64,000 bases of DNA from Triticum aestivum (lineage: Eukaryota; Streptophyta; Magnoliopsida; Poales; Poaceae): contig NC_057797.1 in assembly GCF_018294505.1 (NCBI RefSeq), forward strand, positions 125,245,116 to 125,309,115, read 5' to 3'. Made by a program: the position numbers and the translations under genes. The notes beneath the pieces are model-generated. The model was not told where the DNA came from and did no database searches. It was given only the letters and a program-made list of their open reading frames with translations. Below are positions 1-10,755 of the stretch, piece after piece. Each line of letters opens with the position of its first letter. The stretch's first letter is position 1.

Positions 1-1562
1 TTAAATAAGATGATCCCTCACTAAAATTTCAAGAAAGGTGTTCCCCCTAACTGTGCACCGTTGCGAAGGTTCGTTGTTTCGAAGCACCACGTGATGATCG
101 GGTGTGATAGATTCTAACGTTCAAATACAATGGGTGTTGACGAGCCTAGCATGTATAGACATGGCCTCGGGACACATGCGAAACACTTAGATTGACTTGA
201 CGAGCCTAGCATGTACAGACATGGCCTCGGAACACGGAAGACCGAAAGGTCAAACATGAGTCGTATAGAAGATACGATCAACATGAAGACGTTCACTGAT
301 AATGACTAGTCTGTCTCACGTGATGATCGGACACGGCCTAGTTGACTCGGATCATGTAATCACTTAGATGACTAGAGGGATGTCTATCTGAGTGGGAGTT
401 CATAAGATGAACTTAATTATCCTGAACATAGTCAAAAGGTCTTCGCAAATTATGTCGTGGCTCGCGCTTCAGTTCTACTGTTTAGATATGTTCCTAGAGA
501 AAATTTAGTTGAAAGTTGATAGTAGCAATTATGCGGACTAGGTCTGTAAACTGAGGATTGTCCTCATTGCATCATAGAAGGCTTATGTCCTTAATGCACC
601 GCTCAGTGTGCTGAACCTCGAACGTCATCTTTGGATGTTGCGAACATCTGACATACACATTTTGACAACTACGTGATAGTTCAGTTAAATGGTTTAGAGT
701 TGAGGCACCGAAGACGTTTTGAAACGTCGCAAAACATATGAGATGTTTCGAGGGCTGAAATTGGGATTTCAGGCTCGTGCCCTCGTCAAGAGGTATAAGA
801 CCTCCGACGATTTTCTTAGCCTGCAAACTAAGGGAGAAAAGCTCAATTGTTGAGCTTATGCTCAGATTGTCTGAGTACAACAATCATTTGAATCGAGTGG
901 GAGTTGATCTTCCAGATGAGATAGTGATGTTTCTCCGAAGTCATTACCACCAAGCTGCTAGAGCTTCGTGATGAACTATAATATATCAGGGACATATATG
1001 ATGATCCTTGAGATATTCGCGATGTTTAACACCACAAAAGTAGAAATCAAGAAGGAGCATCAATTGTTGATGGTTGGTGAAACCACTAGTTTCAAGAAGG
1101 GCAAGGGCAAGAAGGGATACTTCATGAAACGGCAAATCAGCTGCTGCTCTAGTGAAGAAACCCAAGGTTGAACCCAAACCCGAGACTAAGTGCTTCTGTA
1201 ATAAGGGGAACAGCCACTGGAGCAGAATTACCCTAGATACTTGGTAGATGAGAAGGCTGGCAAGGTCGATAGAAATATATTGGATATACATTGTGTTAAT
1301 GTGTACTTTACTAGTACTCCTAGTAGCACCATGGTATTAGATACCGGTTTGGTTGCTAAATGTTAGTAAACTCGAAATAAAATGCTGCGGAGTAAACGGA
1401 GACTAGTTAAAGGTGAGCTGGCAATATGTGTTGGAAGTTTTTCCAAGCTTGATGTGATCAAGCATCGCATGCTCCCTCTACCATCGAGATTGGTGTTTGC
1501 GTTGAGCATAGACATGATTGGATTATGTCTATCGCAATACGTTAATCATTTAAGGAGAATAA
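1..1562 (+). pseudogene. Decayed Ty1/copia (BARE/Angela-type) leader and gag region
   Basis: This stretch reads like the leader, gag and start of protease of the copia element at 39554-48302, but on the opposite strand. Base 1 lies in the untranslated leader. Gag-like peptides are visible at 841-970 (SEYNNHLNRVGVDLP) and 1018-1110 (EIKKEHQLLMVGETTS), matching the gag of the later element. The zinc knuckle around 1185-1235 has lost residues, and frameshifts and stops break the frame throughout. Similarity fades at about 1562. No LTR, integrase or reverse transcriptase belongs to this copy, so it is a truncated, old fragment whose 5' part lies outside the window. Confidence 0.8.
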
Positions 1563-2435
1563 TGGTAAACCGGCCACAAGAGCGGACGGGCGATTCGTCT
1601 GTGGCATTGTAAACCGGTGCGGTCGCGAGAGATGGCCATGACGTTGTAAGCCAGTGTGGAAGTCCGTTGAGTAACAGCGACCATCTGTGCCGAATGATGT
1701 TGGCATGCCTCCATCTCCACGGTATAATGCCATCTTGTAATGAATAATTCTCCTGCATATAAAATACAGCAGGGCAAAGTAGTTTTGCTCGGATGAATTA
1801 ATATATACTTAAAAATAAATAAGGTAAATATCACCTCGTATTTTTCGTTGATTCAAGCAGACGAATTCTGCGAGTGACAATAACTAAGAAGATTTTTTAG
1901 CTGTACTGTATTAATACTGATGTTCCATTGAATCTCCGGATCCTTCTTTTGCGCACCAGAACAGCAACAATCGGCCGGCAGCATGTGCCCCCCTTTTGTT
2001 TTTTTTCACCGGCCCAAACTTCCCTCTGTGGGCGGCCTGAGGCAAGCCCGCTGCCATGTCGGCAACAGTAGCAAAGGCAGGGCTGGTTTAAGGCGGGCGA
2101 AGCAGAGGGTAGAGGAGGCGATGACTCACGGGCATCTCAAGGTTACTTGTGTTAACCATTCCTGAACTTAACTATATCTGCACGCGCCATGTGCGTCTTC
2201 TAATTTAAGGGCTGTGACGAACTGTTTACTGATTCGTAGCTCGAGTCCATCACGTGTACTGGGGATTCAACTTTTTGTGATTCTTGTAGATTAGGTTGAC
2301 TAGAAAACAAGAAATGCCTGCTGTAGCACCATCACTGTGGTGAGTTTCTCAATTGCCGGTTGGTACCTTGATAACTGAATCTCTGAAGGTGTAGTTGAAA
2401 GTCTTGAAGCCTCTTCTCTGTTCTCACACTTGGAG
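1563..2435. other. Unassigned sequence, no gene seen
   Basis: I see no convincing gene, terminal repeat or RNA gene here. The first part (1563-1730) is moderately GC-rich and is followed by AT-rich sequence to about 1960, then another mixed region. Open frames are short and show no recognisable domain. It may be degraded transposon sequence between the copia relic and the next LTR element. Confidence 0.5.
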
Positions 2436-2678
2436 TCAAAGGTGAATTTGAGAAGGTTGACCATACACAAGCTGCACTCCTTTTTTGATTATCTCACACA
2501 GCCTAAGTAACTCAATGGATTTTCGTACTGCTTGCAAAAACTGAAAGACCTTGCGCGTAGCCATGTCATACAGTGCTTCGAGCACCTCCAGCAATTGTAG
2601 AGGCTCGTCAACGGCTATGGTATCAAACTCAGTAGACCAGCTCGGCGTGCACCCGCGGATACAGCAAGGGCGGTTCAA
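2436..2678 (-). other. Unidentified 80-codon open frame, possible gene fragment
   Basis: An uninterrupted minus-strand frame encodes 80 residues. Its C-terminal 60 residues look like natural helical protein, with alternating hydrophobic positions (for example DEPLQLLEVLEALYDMATRK and IELLRLCEIIKKGVQLVYG) and no low-complexity bias. I do not recognise the family. It adjoins the GC-rich internal region of a minus-strand LTR element, so it could be a captured host exon, an element ORF or chance. No promoter or splice sites were assigned. Confidence 0.25.
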
Positions 2679-4232
2679 AGCACGGCGATAGGGGCGGCGG
2701 CTCGGTAGTTTGTAGGCCGGTTCACCGGCGGAGGCAGAGTCATGGTCGCAGCAGCGAGGCCCGGTGGCGGTTTAGAGCGAGACCAGGCGTAGCTCGGTGT
2801 CTGACTCGCCATAGAAAAAATCGCCCCATTAATGACCCGGCCTCTACGGACATGGCGCTCGAAGTCAGTGGCCGAGGCGTCGACTGAGGCTTGGCGACGC
2901 GGCGGTTCAGAGCCGAGGGGATAGACCGGCGAGGCGGCTTTGACTCGACCGGGGCGGCCCAAGGCAGACGGTGAAGTGGGCGAAGGCGACGGCCGCTCCA
3001 AATCAGAGGTGGGGTCACGCGCGGGCGGTTTGGAGGCGGAGAACGGCGGCGACTCGGCTCGCCGGCTTGACGGAGACAAGCAACTCGGCCGAAGAGTCAC
3101 GCAACCAGCAGCGAAGGAGTCTGTATCCATTCCCCGTCCGGTGGCGGTTTAGCGCAGCACAACAAGGCGACAGCGGCCGCGGAGGTGACGACACCGACCG
3201 GCGGCGGTTTAGCGCAGCACAACGAGGCGGCGGCGGCCACGGAGGCGACAACGCTGACCGGTGGCGGCGGGGCCATGGAAACGGCGGCTCAATGGAGCAG
3301 GGGCCAGAAGCCAGATCGGGCCGGTGGAATTAGCTTGTGGTGGCTACTTGAGACGGAGCTCAAGCGAGGCCATGGTGGAGGCGAATCGCGGCAATGGCTG
3401 TGGCGGTCTGGCGTAGAAGAGGTGCTACAGATCAGGCCCAGCTGGCTTGACGAGGAGGAGGCGACTGACTTGAGGCGTAACTGCAATGATAATGCCGGGT
3501 TGACACCAAAGAGGCAGAGCAGATGGCGCCCCTGGCAACGGTCAGTGCTTCGACGTGATCAATGGTGGCAACTGCAGAGTAGGCCGGTGACCTAGTGCTG
3601 GTGGTGAGGCAAATCCATGTGGCGGTGGCTGGAAGTAAAACACGGCGGAAGCCGGCGGCAGAAGCGGCCAGCACAGGCGCCTCCAGGCCGGTTCGGTGCA
3701 GCAAAGTAGTTGAATCAGGGGCAGCTTGATGGCGGCTCAGAAGTCACGCAACTAGCAGAGGGAGGCAGTGCGGAAGCCGGGTCAACGATGTATCAAATTT
3801 CGGATTGTGGTTGATTTTCTTCTCTTTTTTTAACTCTCTGTATGGCCGAGGAGTCTGGGTCGTGGCCGTTCTGGCAATTCCATGCTTGTTTCTCCGAGTC
3901 GTGGTCGTAATGGACTTTGGCAATAATCCAACAATCTTGATCTTTGACGAAACATTAGGTAATGCTTCTGCGTTGGGATTTTGAAGTGACCCTGTAGCAC
4001 AGCCGTCATTGGGCGGAGAACCTAATCGGCCTTGCCAACGTGCTAGAGCTTCAAAATAAAGTTTGATCCGGCTTTGAATTGAATCACCCGTCGGTTTTGT
4101 TAACCCAGACAACTTTTTTGGCAGCGCGCGTGATGCAACTCTAATTCTTGGAACTTTTCCTCATCTGGTGAATCGCGAGCTTCTCGAACTTTAAGAGAAA
4201 TCCCTCCAAGAACTCAACACAACCGTGCGCAT
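2679..4232 (-). mobile_element. GC-rich internal region of a truncated LTR retrotransposon
   Basis: This region lies directly downstream, on the minus strand, of the primer-binding site and LTR at 4233-5007, so it is read as that element's untranslated and internal sequence. It is rich in GGCGG-type words with recurring GCGGTTTAG modules and includes two 60-bp tandem units at 3141-3260. No gag, protease or reverse transcriptase motif was seen. The left boundary and the second LTR were not found, so the element is truncated, and 2679 is only an approximate limit. Open frames on both strands here are by-products of the GC content. Confidence 0.45.
3141..3260. repeat. Two tandem 60-bp units
   Basis: Units 3141-3200 and 3201-3260 share the core GCGGTTTAGCGCAGCACAAC and differ at a handful of positions. 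A partial third start (GTGGCGG) follows at 3261. The unit length is a multiple of three, but no coding role is evident. Confidence 0.8.
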
Positions 4233-4250
4233 GCCCCACGATGGGCACCA
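4233..4250 (-). other. Probable primer-binding site of the minus-strand LTR element
   Basis: On the minus strand the 18 bases TGGTGCCCATCGTGGGGC start 2 bases after the LTR terminus at 4253. They resemble the TGGCGCCCACCGTGGGGC class of Gypsy primer-binding sites with a few changes. The tRNA was not assigned. Confidence 0.6.
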
Positions 4251-4672
4251 ACTGTCATGGAATTGTCATGGCAGATGTCCTAGTGTGTGAACTTAGTCGT
4301 GAGGCCAACGCATCTATGCGGTAGCTTGAGAGGGGTTGAGCGGAATCGAGAGATGCAACACAAGACAAGGATTTAGACAGCTTCGGACCCCGGGAAACAT
4401 CATCCGGTAACAACCCTACATGCTGTTTGTGGCTAGGTCTCTTTATCACCACAAGGGAGTCGTCGTAAACCGGCTCTCCCAGTTATGCCTAACCCTTAAG
4501 ATTATTCCCCCCTCCTTGGGGCGCCCTGCCCCTCCTTATATATTTTGAAGGGGCGGGTTACATGTAGAGTCCAACTCGGAATAAGACTTAAACTATTCTG
4601 ACTTCTCTTCATGGCCTTCTTAACGTCTTGGGCTTCATAACATCTCGGGCTTCATAACCCCAGACGACTCTA

Positions 4673-4847
4673 TCTGCCGGGTTATGACTGTCAACCATTT
4701 ATCACTGTCTGCCGGGTTATGATTGTCTGCCAGTTTATAATGGTCTGCCGGTTTATGATGGTATGCTGGGTTAGGACTTCCTGCCGGTTTATGATTGTCT
4801 GCCGGTTTATGATGGTCTGTTGGTTTATGATGGTCTGCTGGGTTATG
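4673..4847. repeat. Minisatellite of about 20-21 bp inside the LTR
   Basis: About eight degenerate copies of a unit like TCTGCCGGTTTATGATGG occur head to tail. They mutate mainly at CCGG/CTGG and at the last bases of the unit. Confidence 0.75.
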
Positions 4848-4950
4848 ACTTAACACTTGTCGGGTTATCATCTGACTTAACACCTACCGGTTTATCATCT
4901 AGCTTAACACCTGTCGGGTTATCATCTGACTTAACACCTGTCGGGTTACC
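4848..4950. repeat. Second minisatellite, about 27-28 bp unit, four copies
   Basis: The unit consists of ACTTAACACCTGTCGGGTTA followed by TCATCTG and is repeated about four times directly after the first array. The two arrays share the CGGGTTAT/CGGTTTAT core, so the second may have grown from the first. Confidence 0.75.
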
Positions 4951-5007
4951 AAGTCCCAGCCGGGTTATAACTCCGGCCGAGTCATACCGCAGGGTATATC
5001 CTCGACA

Positions 5008-5387
5008 CAAGGTGTTCCTCCTGTATTCAGGAGTTGCATAATCTCATAGTTTGAGGAACATGTATAAGTCATGAAGAAAGCAATGGCAGAAAAACTAAAC
5101 GATCATTATGCTAAGCTAACGGATGGGTCTTGTCCATCACACCATTCTCTAATGATGTGATCCCATTCATCAAATGACAACACATGTCTATGGCTAGGAA
5201 ACTTAACCACTTTAATTAACGAGCTAGTCAAGTAGAGGCATACTAGAGACACTCTATTTGTTTATGTATCCACACATCTACTAAGTTTCCAGTTAATACA
5301 ATTCTAGCATGAATAATAAATATTTATCATGATATAAGGAAATATAAATAACAACTTTATTATTGCCTCCAGGGCATATTTCCTTCA
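5008..5387 (-). repeat. Truncated copia LTR (BARE/Angela-type), 5' part
   Basis: From about 5008 the sequence matches the distal part of the copia LTRs at 40925-41300 and 47925-48302 and ends with the shared terminus GGGCATATTTCCTTCA at 5387 (minus-strand TGAAGGAAATATGCCC). The rest of this LTR is missing to the left because the 4253-5007 element inserted here. It is more diverged from the two intact LTRs than they are from each other. Confidence 0.85.
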
Positions 5388-5598
5388 GTAACTCCTTAAA
5401 ACAATCTCTTCATCTTCTCCGTATCTGAGAAACATGTTGTTAGTACTTAAAGACATTTTCACTGTTGTCCTCATTCTCGTAACGTTTACTCACAACTTAC
5501 TTGGAGTACTATATATATCAGGTTGTTTACATACCATGGAATACAAGTGTCATTAAAATCATGTATTTCTCTCAACAGTATTTCAGAATACTGACTCT
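5388..5598. other. Short unassigned junction segment
   Basis: About 210 AT-rich bases lie between the copia LTR terminus and the truncated LTR of element 1. No terminal repeats or ORF of note were seen. The abrupt start of element-1 LTR homology near 5599 suggests a deletion or recombination junction. Confidence 0.45.
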
Positions 5599-5717
5599 TG
5601 TTTGAGAGAGACCATCTTCATCCTACGCCTCCCACGGATTGATAAACCTTAGGCCATACACTTAAGGGAAAATTGCTACTGTCCTACAAAATTCTGCGCT
5701 TGGAGGCCCAACACGAG
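5599..5717 (+). repeat. Element 1, 5' LTR remnant (3' part of the LTR)
   Basis: Matches the distal ends of the LTRs at 31880-32010 and 49610-49735, through GAGAGAGACCATCTTCATCC to the GGCCCAACACGAG word, where the Fatima-like element interrupts it. The last LTR bases resume at 14812-14865. Confidence 0.75.
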
Positions 5718-6191
5718 TGAAGGAGTCCTGGATTAGGGGGTCTCCGGACAGCCGGACTATATCCTTTGGCCGGACTGTTGGACTATGAAGATACAAGATT
5801 GAAGACTTCATCCCGTGTCCGGATGGGACTCTACTTGGCGTGGAAGGCAAGCTAGGCAGTACGGATATGGATATCTCCTCCTTTGTAACCGACCTTGTGT
5901 AACCCTAGCCCCTTCTGGTGGCTATATAAACCGGAGGGTTTTAGTCCGTAGGACAACATACAATCATACCATAGGCTAGCTTCTAGGGTTTAGCCTCTCC
6001 GATCTCGTGGTAGATCAACTCTTGTAATACTCATATCATCAAGAATAAATCAAGCAGGACGTAGGGTTTTACCTCCATCAAGAGGGCCCGAACCTGGGTA
6101 AAACATCGTGTCCCCTGCCTCCTGTTACCATCCACCTTAGACACACAGTTCGGGACCCCCTACCCGAGATCCACCGGTTTTGACACCGACA
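5718..6191 (+). repeat. 5' LTR of the Fatima-like element
   Basis: Begins TGAAGGAGTCCTGG and ends ACACCGACA; 474 bp. A TATA box (CTATATAAA) sits at 5922-5930, about 200 bp into the LTR, and is conserved in the 3' copy. The leader following the LTR starts TTGGTGATTTCATTG; I could not assign its priming tRNA. Confidence 0.9.
5922..5930 (+). promoter_or_regulatory. TATA box in the Fatima-like 5' LTR
   Basis: CTATATAAA in a GC-rich context, present at the matching position (14542-14550) of the 3' LTR. This is the likely core promoter for the gag-protease transcript. Confidence 0.65.
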
Positions 6192-6238
6192 TTGGTGATT
6201 TCATTGAGAGTTCCTCTGTGTCATCGCCATTAGGCTTG

Positions 6239-9200
6239 ATGGCTCCTACAATCATCGATAGCGATGTAGTCTAGGGTGAGACTTTTCTCCCTGGACAGGT
6301 CTTTGTGTTCGGCGGCTTCGCACTGTGGGCCAACTCGCTTGGCCATCTAGAGCAGATCGAAAGTTACGCCCCTGGCCACCAGGTCAGGTTTGGAAGCTTA
6401 AACTACACGGGCGATACCCGCGGAGACTTGATCTTCGACGGATTGAGCCCCTGCCTTGTGCGCCACGCGGTCACGATGAGTACGATTTAGCTCTACCATC
6501 GGACAATGTTCAAGAAATCGCACCGGCAGCCGCTCCGACCCTCAATTCGGAGCCAGTTGCGCCATCCATGGGCGGGTGGATAGACCCCGCCACGGAGGTC
6601 GTATCCTCTATGGCGATCGAGCCGAATATCGACCTTACCCTTCACGAGAGCCGTATTGCCAAACTGCCGGATCCTTCTCCGGCCACAGACTCCGAACCGC
6701 CTGCACCTGTTCCTGTCGAATCTGATTGGGCGCCGATCATGGAGTTTACCTCCGCAGATATTTTTCAGCACTCACCCTTTGGCGACATACTGAACTCATT
6801 AAGGTCTCTCTCCTTGTGAGGAGAGTCCTGGCCGAACTACGTCCGGACGGATTGGGATGCAGATGATGAAGAAATTCGTCGCCCACCCACCACCCACTTA
6901 GTAGCCACTGTCGATGACTTAACCGACATGCTCGACTTCGACTCCGAAGACATCGACGGTATGGACGGCGATGCGGGAGGCGAAGAGGAACCACTGCCCA
7001 CATGGCACTGGACAGCCACCTCATCATATGACATATACATGGTGGACACACCCAAAGAAGGCAATGGCGACGGGACAGCGGAGGATGACCCCTCCAAGAA
7101 GCAACCCAAGCGCCGGCATCAGCGGCGCCGCTCTAAGTCCCACCAAGGAAAAAGCGGTGATACCGGCACCGGAGATAATAGCACTCTGGACAGTGCCGAA
7201 GGCAACAACAATCCCCTCCAGCAAGATTTAGAGCAGGCGGATGGAGAAGCCAGCCCTCCTGAGAGAGTGGCAGATGGAGAGGCAGAGGATGATAATTACA
7301 TGCCTCCCTCCGAAGACGAGGCAAGCCTCGACGATGACGAATTCGTCGTGCCAGAGGATCCCGTCGAACAAGAGTGCTTCAAGCACCGGCTTATAGCCAC
7401 GGCAAATAGCCTTAAGAAAAAGCAGCAGCAGCTTCAAGTTGATCAAGATTTGCTAGCTGACAGACGGACTGAAGTCCTGGCGGCCGAGGAATATAAACTC
7501 GAACGCCCCTCCAAGAGTTACCCAAAGTGCAGGTTGGTACCCCGACTGGAGGAGGAAGCACCGAAACCTACATCCCTGGTGTATGACGCGACTGATTGGC
7601 CACCTCGTAGCTGCGACAGAGAGGCATTCTAGCCAAAAGCTCAGCCGGCACCCCAACGCCATTCAAATAAAAAGGCATGGGGAAATACACCAGACCGGCG
7701 AGATGTATTGGAGGACAAAGCAAAACATGCAAGATCGATCTACGGATCACGAGGGCGCGCCACTATGCGAGACGATAATCGTCATGCCGGATACAATAAA
7801 AGTAAGTCCGGCCAGGCCGAACACAGCGGGCAAGACTCATTTGAGCTGCGTCGCGATATAGCCCAGTACAGAGGCGCCGCACACCCCTTATGCTTCACAG
7901 ACGAAGTAATGGATCATCAAATCCCAGAGGGTTTCAAACCCGTAAATATAGAATCATACGACGGCACAACAGATCCCGCGGTATGGATCCAGGATTTCCT
8001 CCTGCACATCCACATGGCCCGCGGTGATGACCTACATGCCATCAAATACCTCCCACTCAAACTCAAAGGACCAGCTCGGCATTGGCTCAACAGCTTGCCA
8101 GCAGAGTCCATTGGCTGTTGGGAAGATCTGGAAGCCGCATTCCTCGACAACTTTCAGGGCACTTATGTGCGACCACCAGATGCCGATGACTTGAGCCACA
8201 TAATTCAGCAGCCAGAGGAATCGGCCAGGCAATTCTGGACACGGTTCCTAACAAAGAAAAATCAAATCGTCGACTGTCCGGATGCAGAGGCCCTAGCAGC
8301 TTTTAAGCACAACATCCGCGACGAATGGCTCGCCCGGCACCTTGGCCAGGAAAAGCCGAAATCTATGGCAGCCCTCACGACACTCATGACCCGCTTTTGT
8401 GCGGGAGAGGACAGCTGGTTGGCTCGCAGCAATAACATATCAAAGAACCATGGTACTTCGGATACCAAGGACGGCAACGGCAGGTCACGTCGCAACAAAC
8501 ATAAGCGCCGCATTAACAGCGACAATACCGAGGATACGACAGTCAATGCCGGATTCAAAGGCTCTAAACCCGGTCAGCGGAAAAAGCCATTCAAAAGAAG
8601 CACTCCGGGCCCGTCCAGTTTGGACCGTATACTCGATCGCTCGTGTCAAATACACGGCACCCCCGACAAGCCAGCCAACCACACCAACAGGGATTGTTGG
8701 GTGTTCAAGCAGGCCGGCAAGTTAAATGCCGAAAACAAAGATAAGGGGTCACATAGCGATGACGAGGAGGAGCCCCGGCAGCCGAACACCGGAGGACAGA
8801 AGAGGTTCCCCCCACAAGTGCGGACGGTGAACATGATATACGCAACCCACATCCCCAAGAGGGAGCGGAAGCGTGCGCTCAGGGACGTATATGCGTTGGA
8901 GCCAGTCGCCCCAAAGTTCAACCCATGGTCCTCCTGTCCGATCACCTTCGATCGCAGGGACCACCCCACTAGTATCCGTCATGGCGGATTCGCCGCACTG
9001 GTCCTAGACCCAATCATTGACGGATTTCACCTCACTCGAGTCCTTATGGATGGCGGCAGCAGCCTGAACCTGCTTTATCAGGACACAGTGCGCAAAATGG
9101 GTATAGACCCCTCAAGGATCAAACCCACAAAAACGACCTTTAAAGGCGTCATACCAGGTGTAGAGGCCCATTGCACAGGCTCAGTCACACTGGAAGTGGT

Positions 9201-9549
9201 CTTCGGATCCCCGGATAACTTCCGAAGCGAAGAGTTAATCTTCGACATAGTCCCGTTCCGCAGTGGCTACCATGCACTGCTCGGGCGAACCGCATTTGCG
9301 AGATTCAATGCGGTACCGCATTATGCATATCTCAAGCTCAAGATGCCAGGACCTCGGGGGGTCATCACAGTCAATGGAAACACAGAGCGCTCTCTCCGCA
9401 CGGAGGAGCACACTGCGGCCCTCGCAGCAGAAGCGCAAAGCAGCCTCTTAAGGCAATCCACTAGTTCGGCGATTAAGGACCCGGACACCTTCAAGCGCGC
9501 CCGGAGTAATCGGCAACTGGACCGCCTGGCACGTTCCGAGCTCGCATAG
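6239..9549 (+). pseudogene. Gypsy gag-protease polyprotein, broken
   Basis: The frame starts at ATG 6239 shortly after the LTR and would encode Gag followed by an aspartic protease. A stop at 6272-6274, a frame shift near 6475-6490 and in-frame stops at 6817-6819 and 7630-7632 break it. The last open stretch (7633-9549) is the best preserved. It shows a retrotransposon Gag domain (about 7915-8420; SYDGTTDPAVWIQDFL, LKGPARHWLNSLP), a basic linker, a Cys/His knuckle (CQIHG...NHTNRDC at 8643-8700) and a protease with LMDGGSSLNLLY, the DGGS form of the active site common in plant Gypsy elements, then LGRTAFARF. Translation ends at 9549 without a reverse transcriptase. Confidence 0.85.
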
Positions 9550-10755
9550 CAATGCGGCCCCCACCCCGGTCCCAGCCAAACGGCGAAATCCGTGCCACGC
9601 GTACATAATTACGCATTAAAAATACCATGGGCACAGGTGGGGAGGGGGGCACGACTACGGCACGCTCCAAGGCGCGGCTTAAACTGCACTAGGGGCTTCC
9701 CGCTTTGTTATTTTTCTCTTTCAGGACTTTAATCTCTGGAAACCCTGTCCGACAACATGATTGCCGAACACATGATGCAGCAACCAAGGAGGCAGAAAGC
9801 TACGTCACACCACGGAACTCCCAGGTGGATTACGATAACGAGTGAAATACTTGCTTTAATACTATTCCTCAGCTTGCCCTTGGAAGGGACATGTCAAATA
9901 GTCCTACTTTTTGCTTATCGCCCTACTTGTATCATTCTGCTTTAACGCACCTTTTTGAATAAACAATGCATAGCATTAAGACTATTATTGCATTCTTCCT
10001 TTATATATATATATATGTTCATTCATGACATCTAGCACCCGTACACTCTGGTACGGCCAATACGCTAGGGGCTTAAGCATACCCCATAATACGGCGTGAG
10101 AAGTCCGAACACTTTCGACAGTGCGGCACCCCGAACTTATAGCATTATATGCATCAGCTCCGAATCATGTCTTGGGTCAATAGTTGGGTTTGCCCGGCTC
10201 CCATGTTTTGGTACCTTACGTTCCGCTATATCGGCTAAGGTAGCACTGGGAGAACTACTGCGATTGTGCCCCGGTTCTGCTGGGCTAAGCACCTCAGTAG
10301 AGAAAGCTAAAACTGACTGTCATGATAAGGCGAGAGTCTGGTCGCTGTTCGAGAGGGTTCAAGTCCCTAAAGACTTATGCCGCTTAGAGCGAGGAGTCGG
10401 CCATGTCCGGCTTAAGGCGTGTATAGCGCCCCGAATTCGGCCCTCCGAATACTAGGGGCTTCGCCGAAATTTAAAATTATAGAATTCTATGGCTAAGTGA
10501 GAGTGATAACGCATTATAGTCCGATTGCCTTGTTCGTTGTGCTGAGCACCTCCCTCGAAGGACCCAAAAATGGGAACAAGAGTGCTCAGGTTTATCCCAA
10601 ACACCCCAGCACTCGTGGCGTGGGGGCAGAAGCCGATGACTAGCCATCTCTCAGATTTGATAAATAGTCGAATAGAAGGCAATATTTTAAATTCAAACAA
10701 GCGTTGCATAGCGTATATGAACAAGTTTTCATAATACAGGATTACACGAGCAAGT
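9550..10755. other. Non-coding spacer of the Fatima-like element, in place of pol
   Basis: No reverse transcriptase, RNase H or integrase motif can be found on either strand, although these normally follow the protease. The segment holds a (TA)n run at about 10001-10015 and several AGGGGCTT words. Open frames are short. It is the convergent 3' region of the sense gag-protease gene and the antisense gene. Confidence 0.65.

Larger units (their letters stand above)
4253..5007 (-). repeat. LTR of a minus-strand LTR retrotransposon (755 bp)
   Basis: On the minus strand the LTR starts TGTCGAGGATATACC at 5007 and ends CCATGACA at 4253, giving TG...CA termini. A primer-binding site follows. A TATA-like box (TATATAAGG on the minus strand) lies at about 4535-4543. 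The 5' half is made of minisatellite repeats (4673-4950). It interrupts a copia LTR whose sequence resumes at 5008, so the element inserted into that older LTR. The partner LTR is not in the window. Family unknown; Gypsy is likely from the primer-binding site. Confidence 0.7.

Noticed and set aside
4635..4883. Minus-strand frame with HKPADHHKP-type repeats
   Set aside because: The repeat is the translated minisatellite of the LTR, not a protein repeat.
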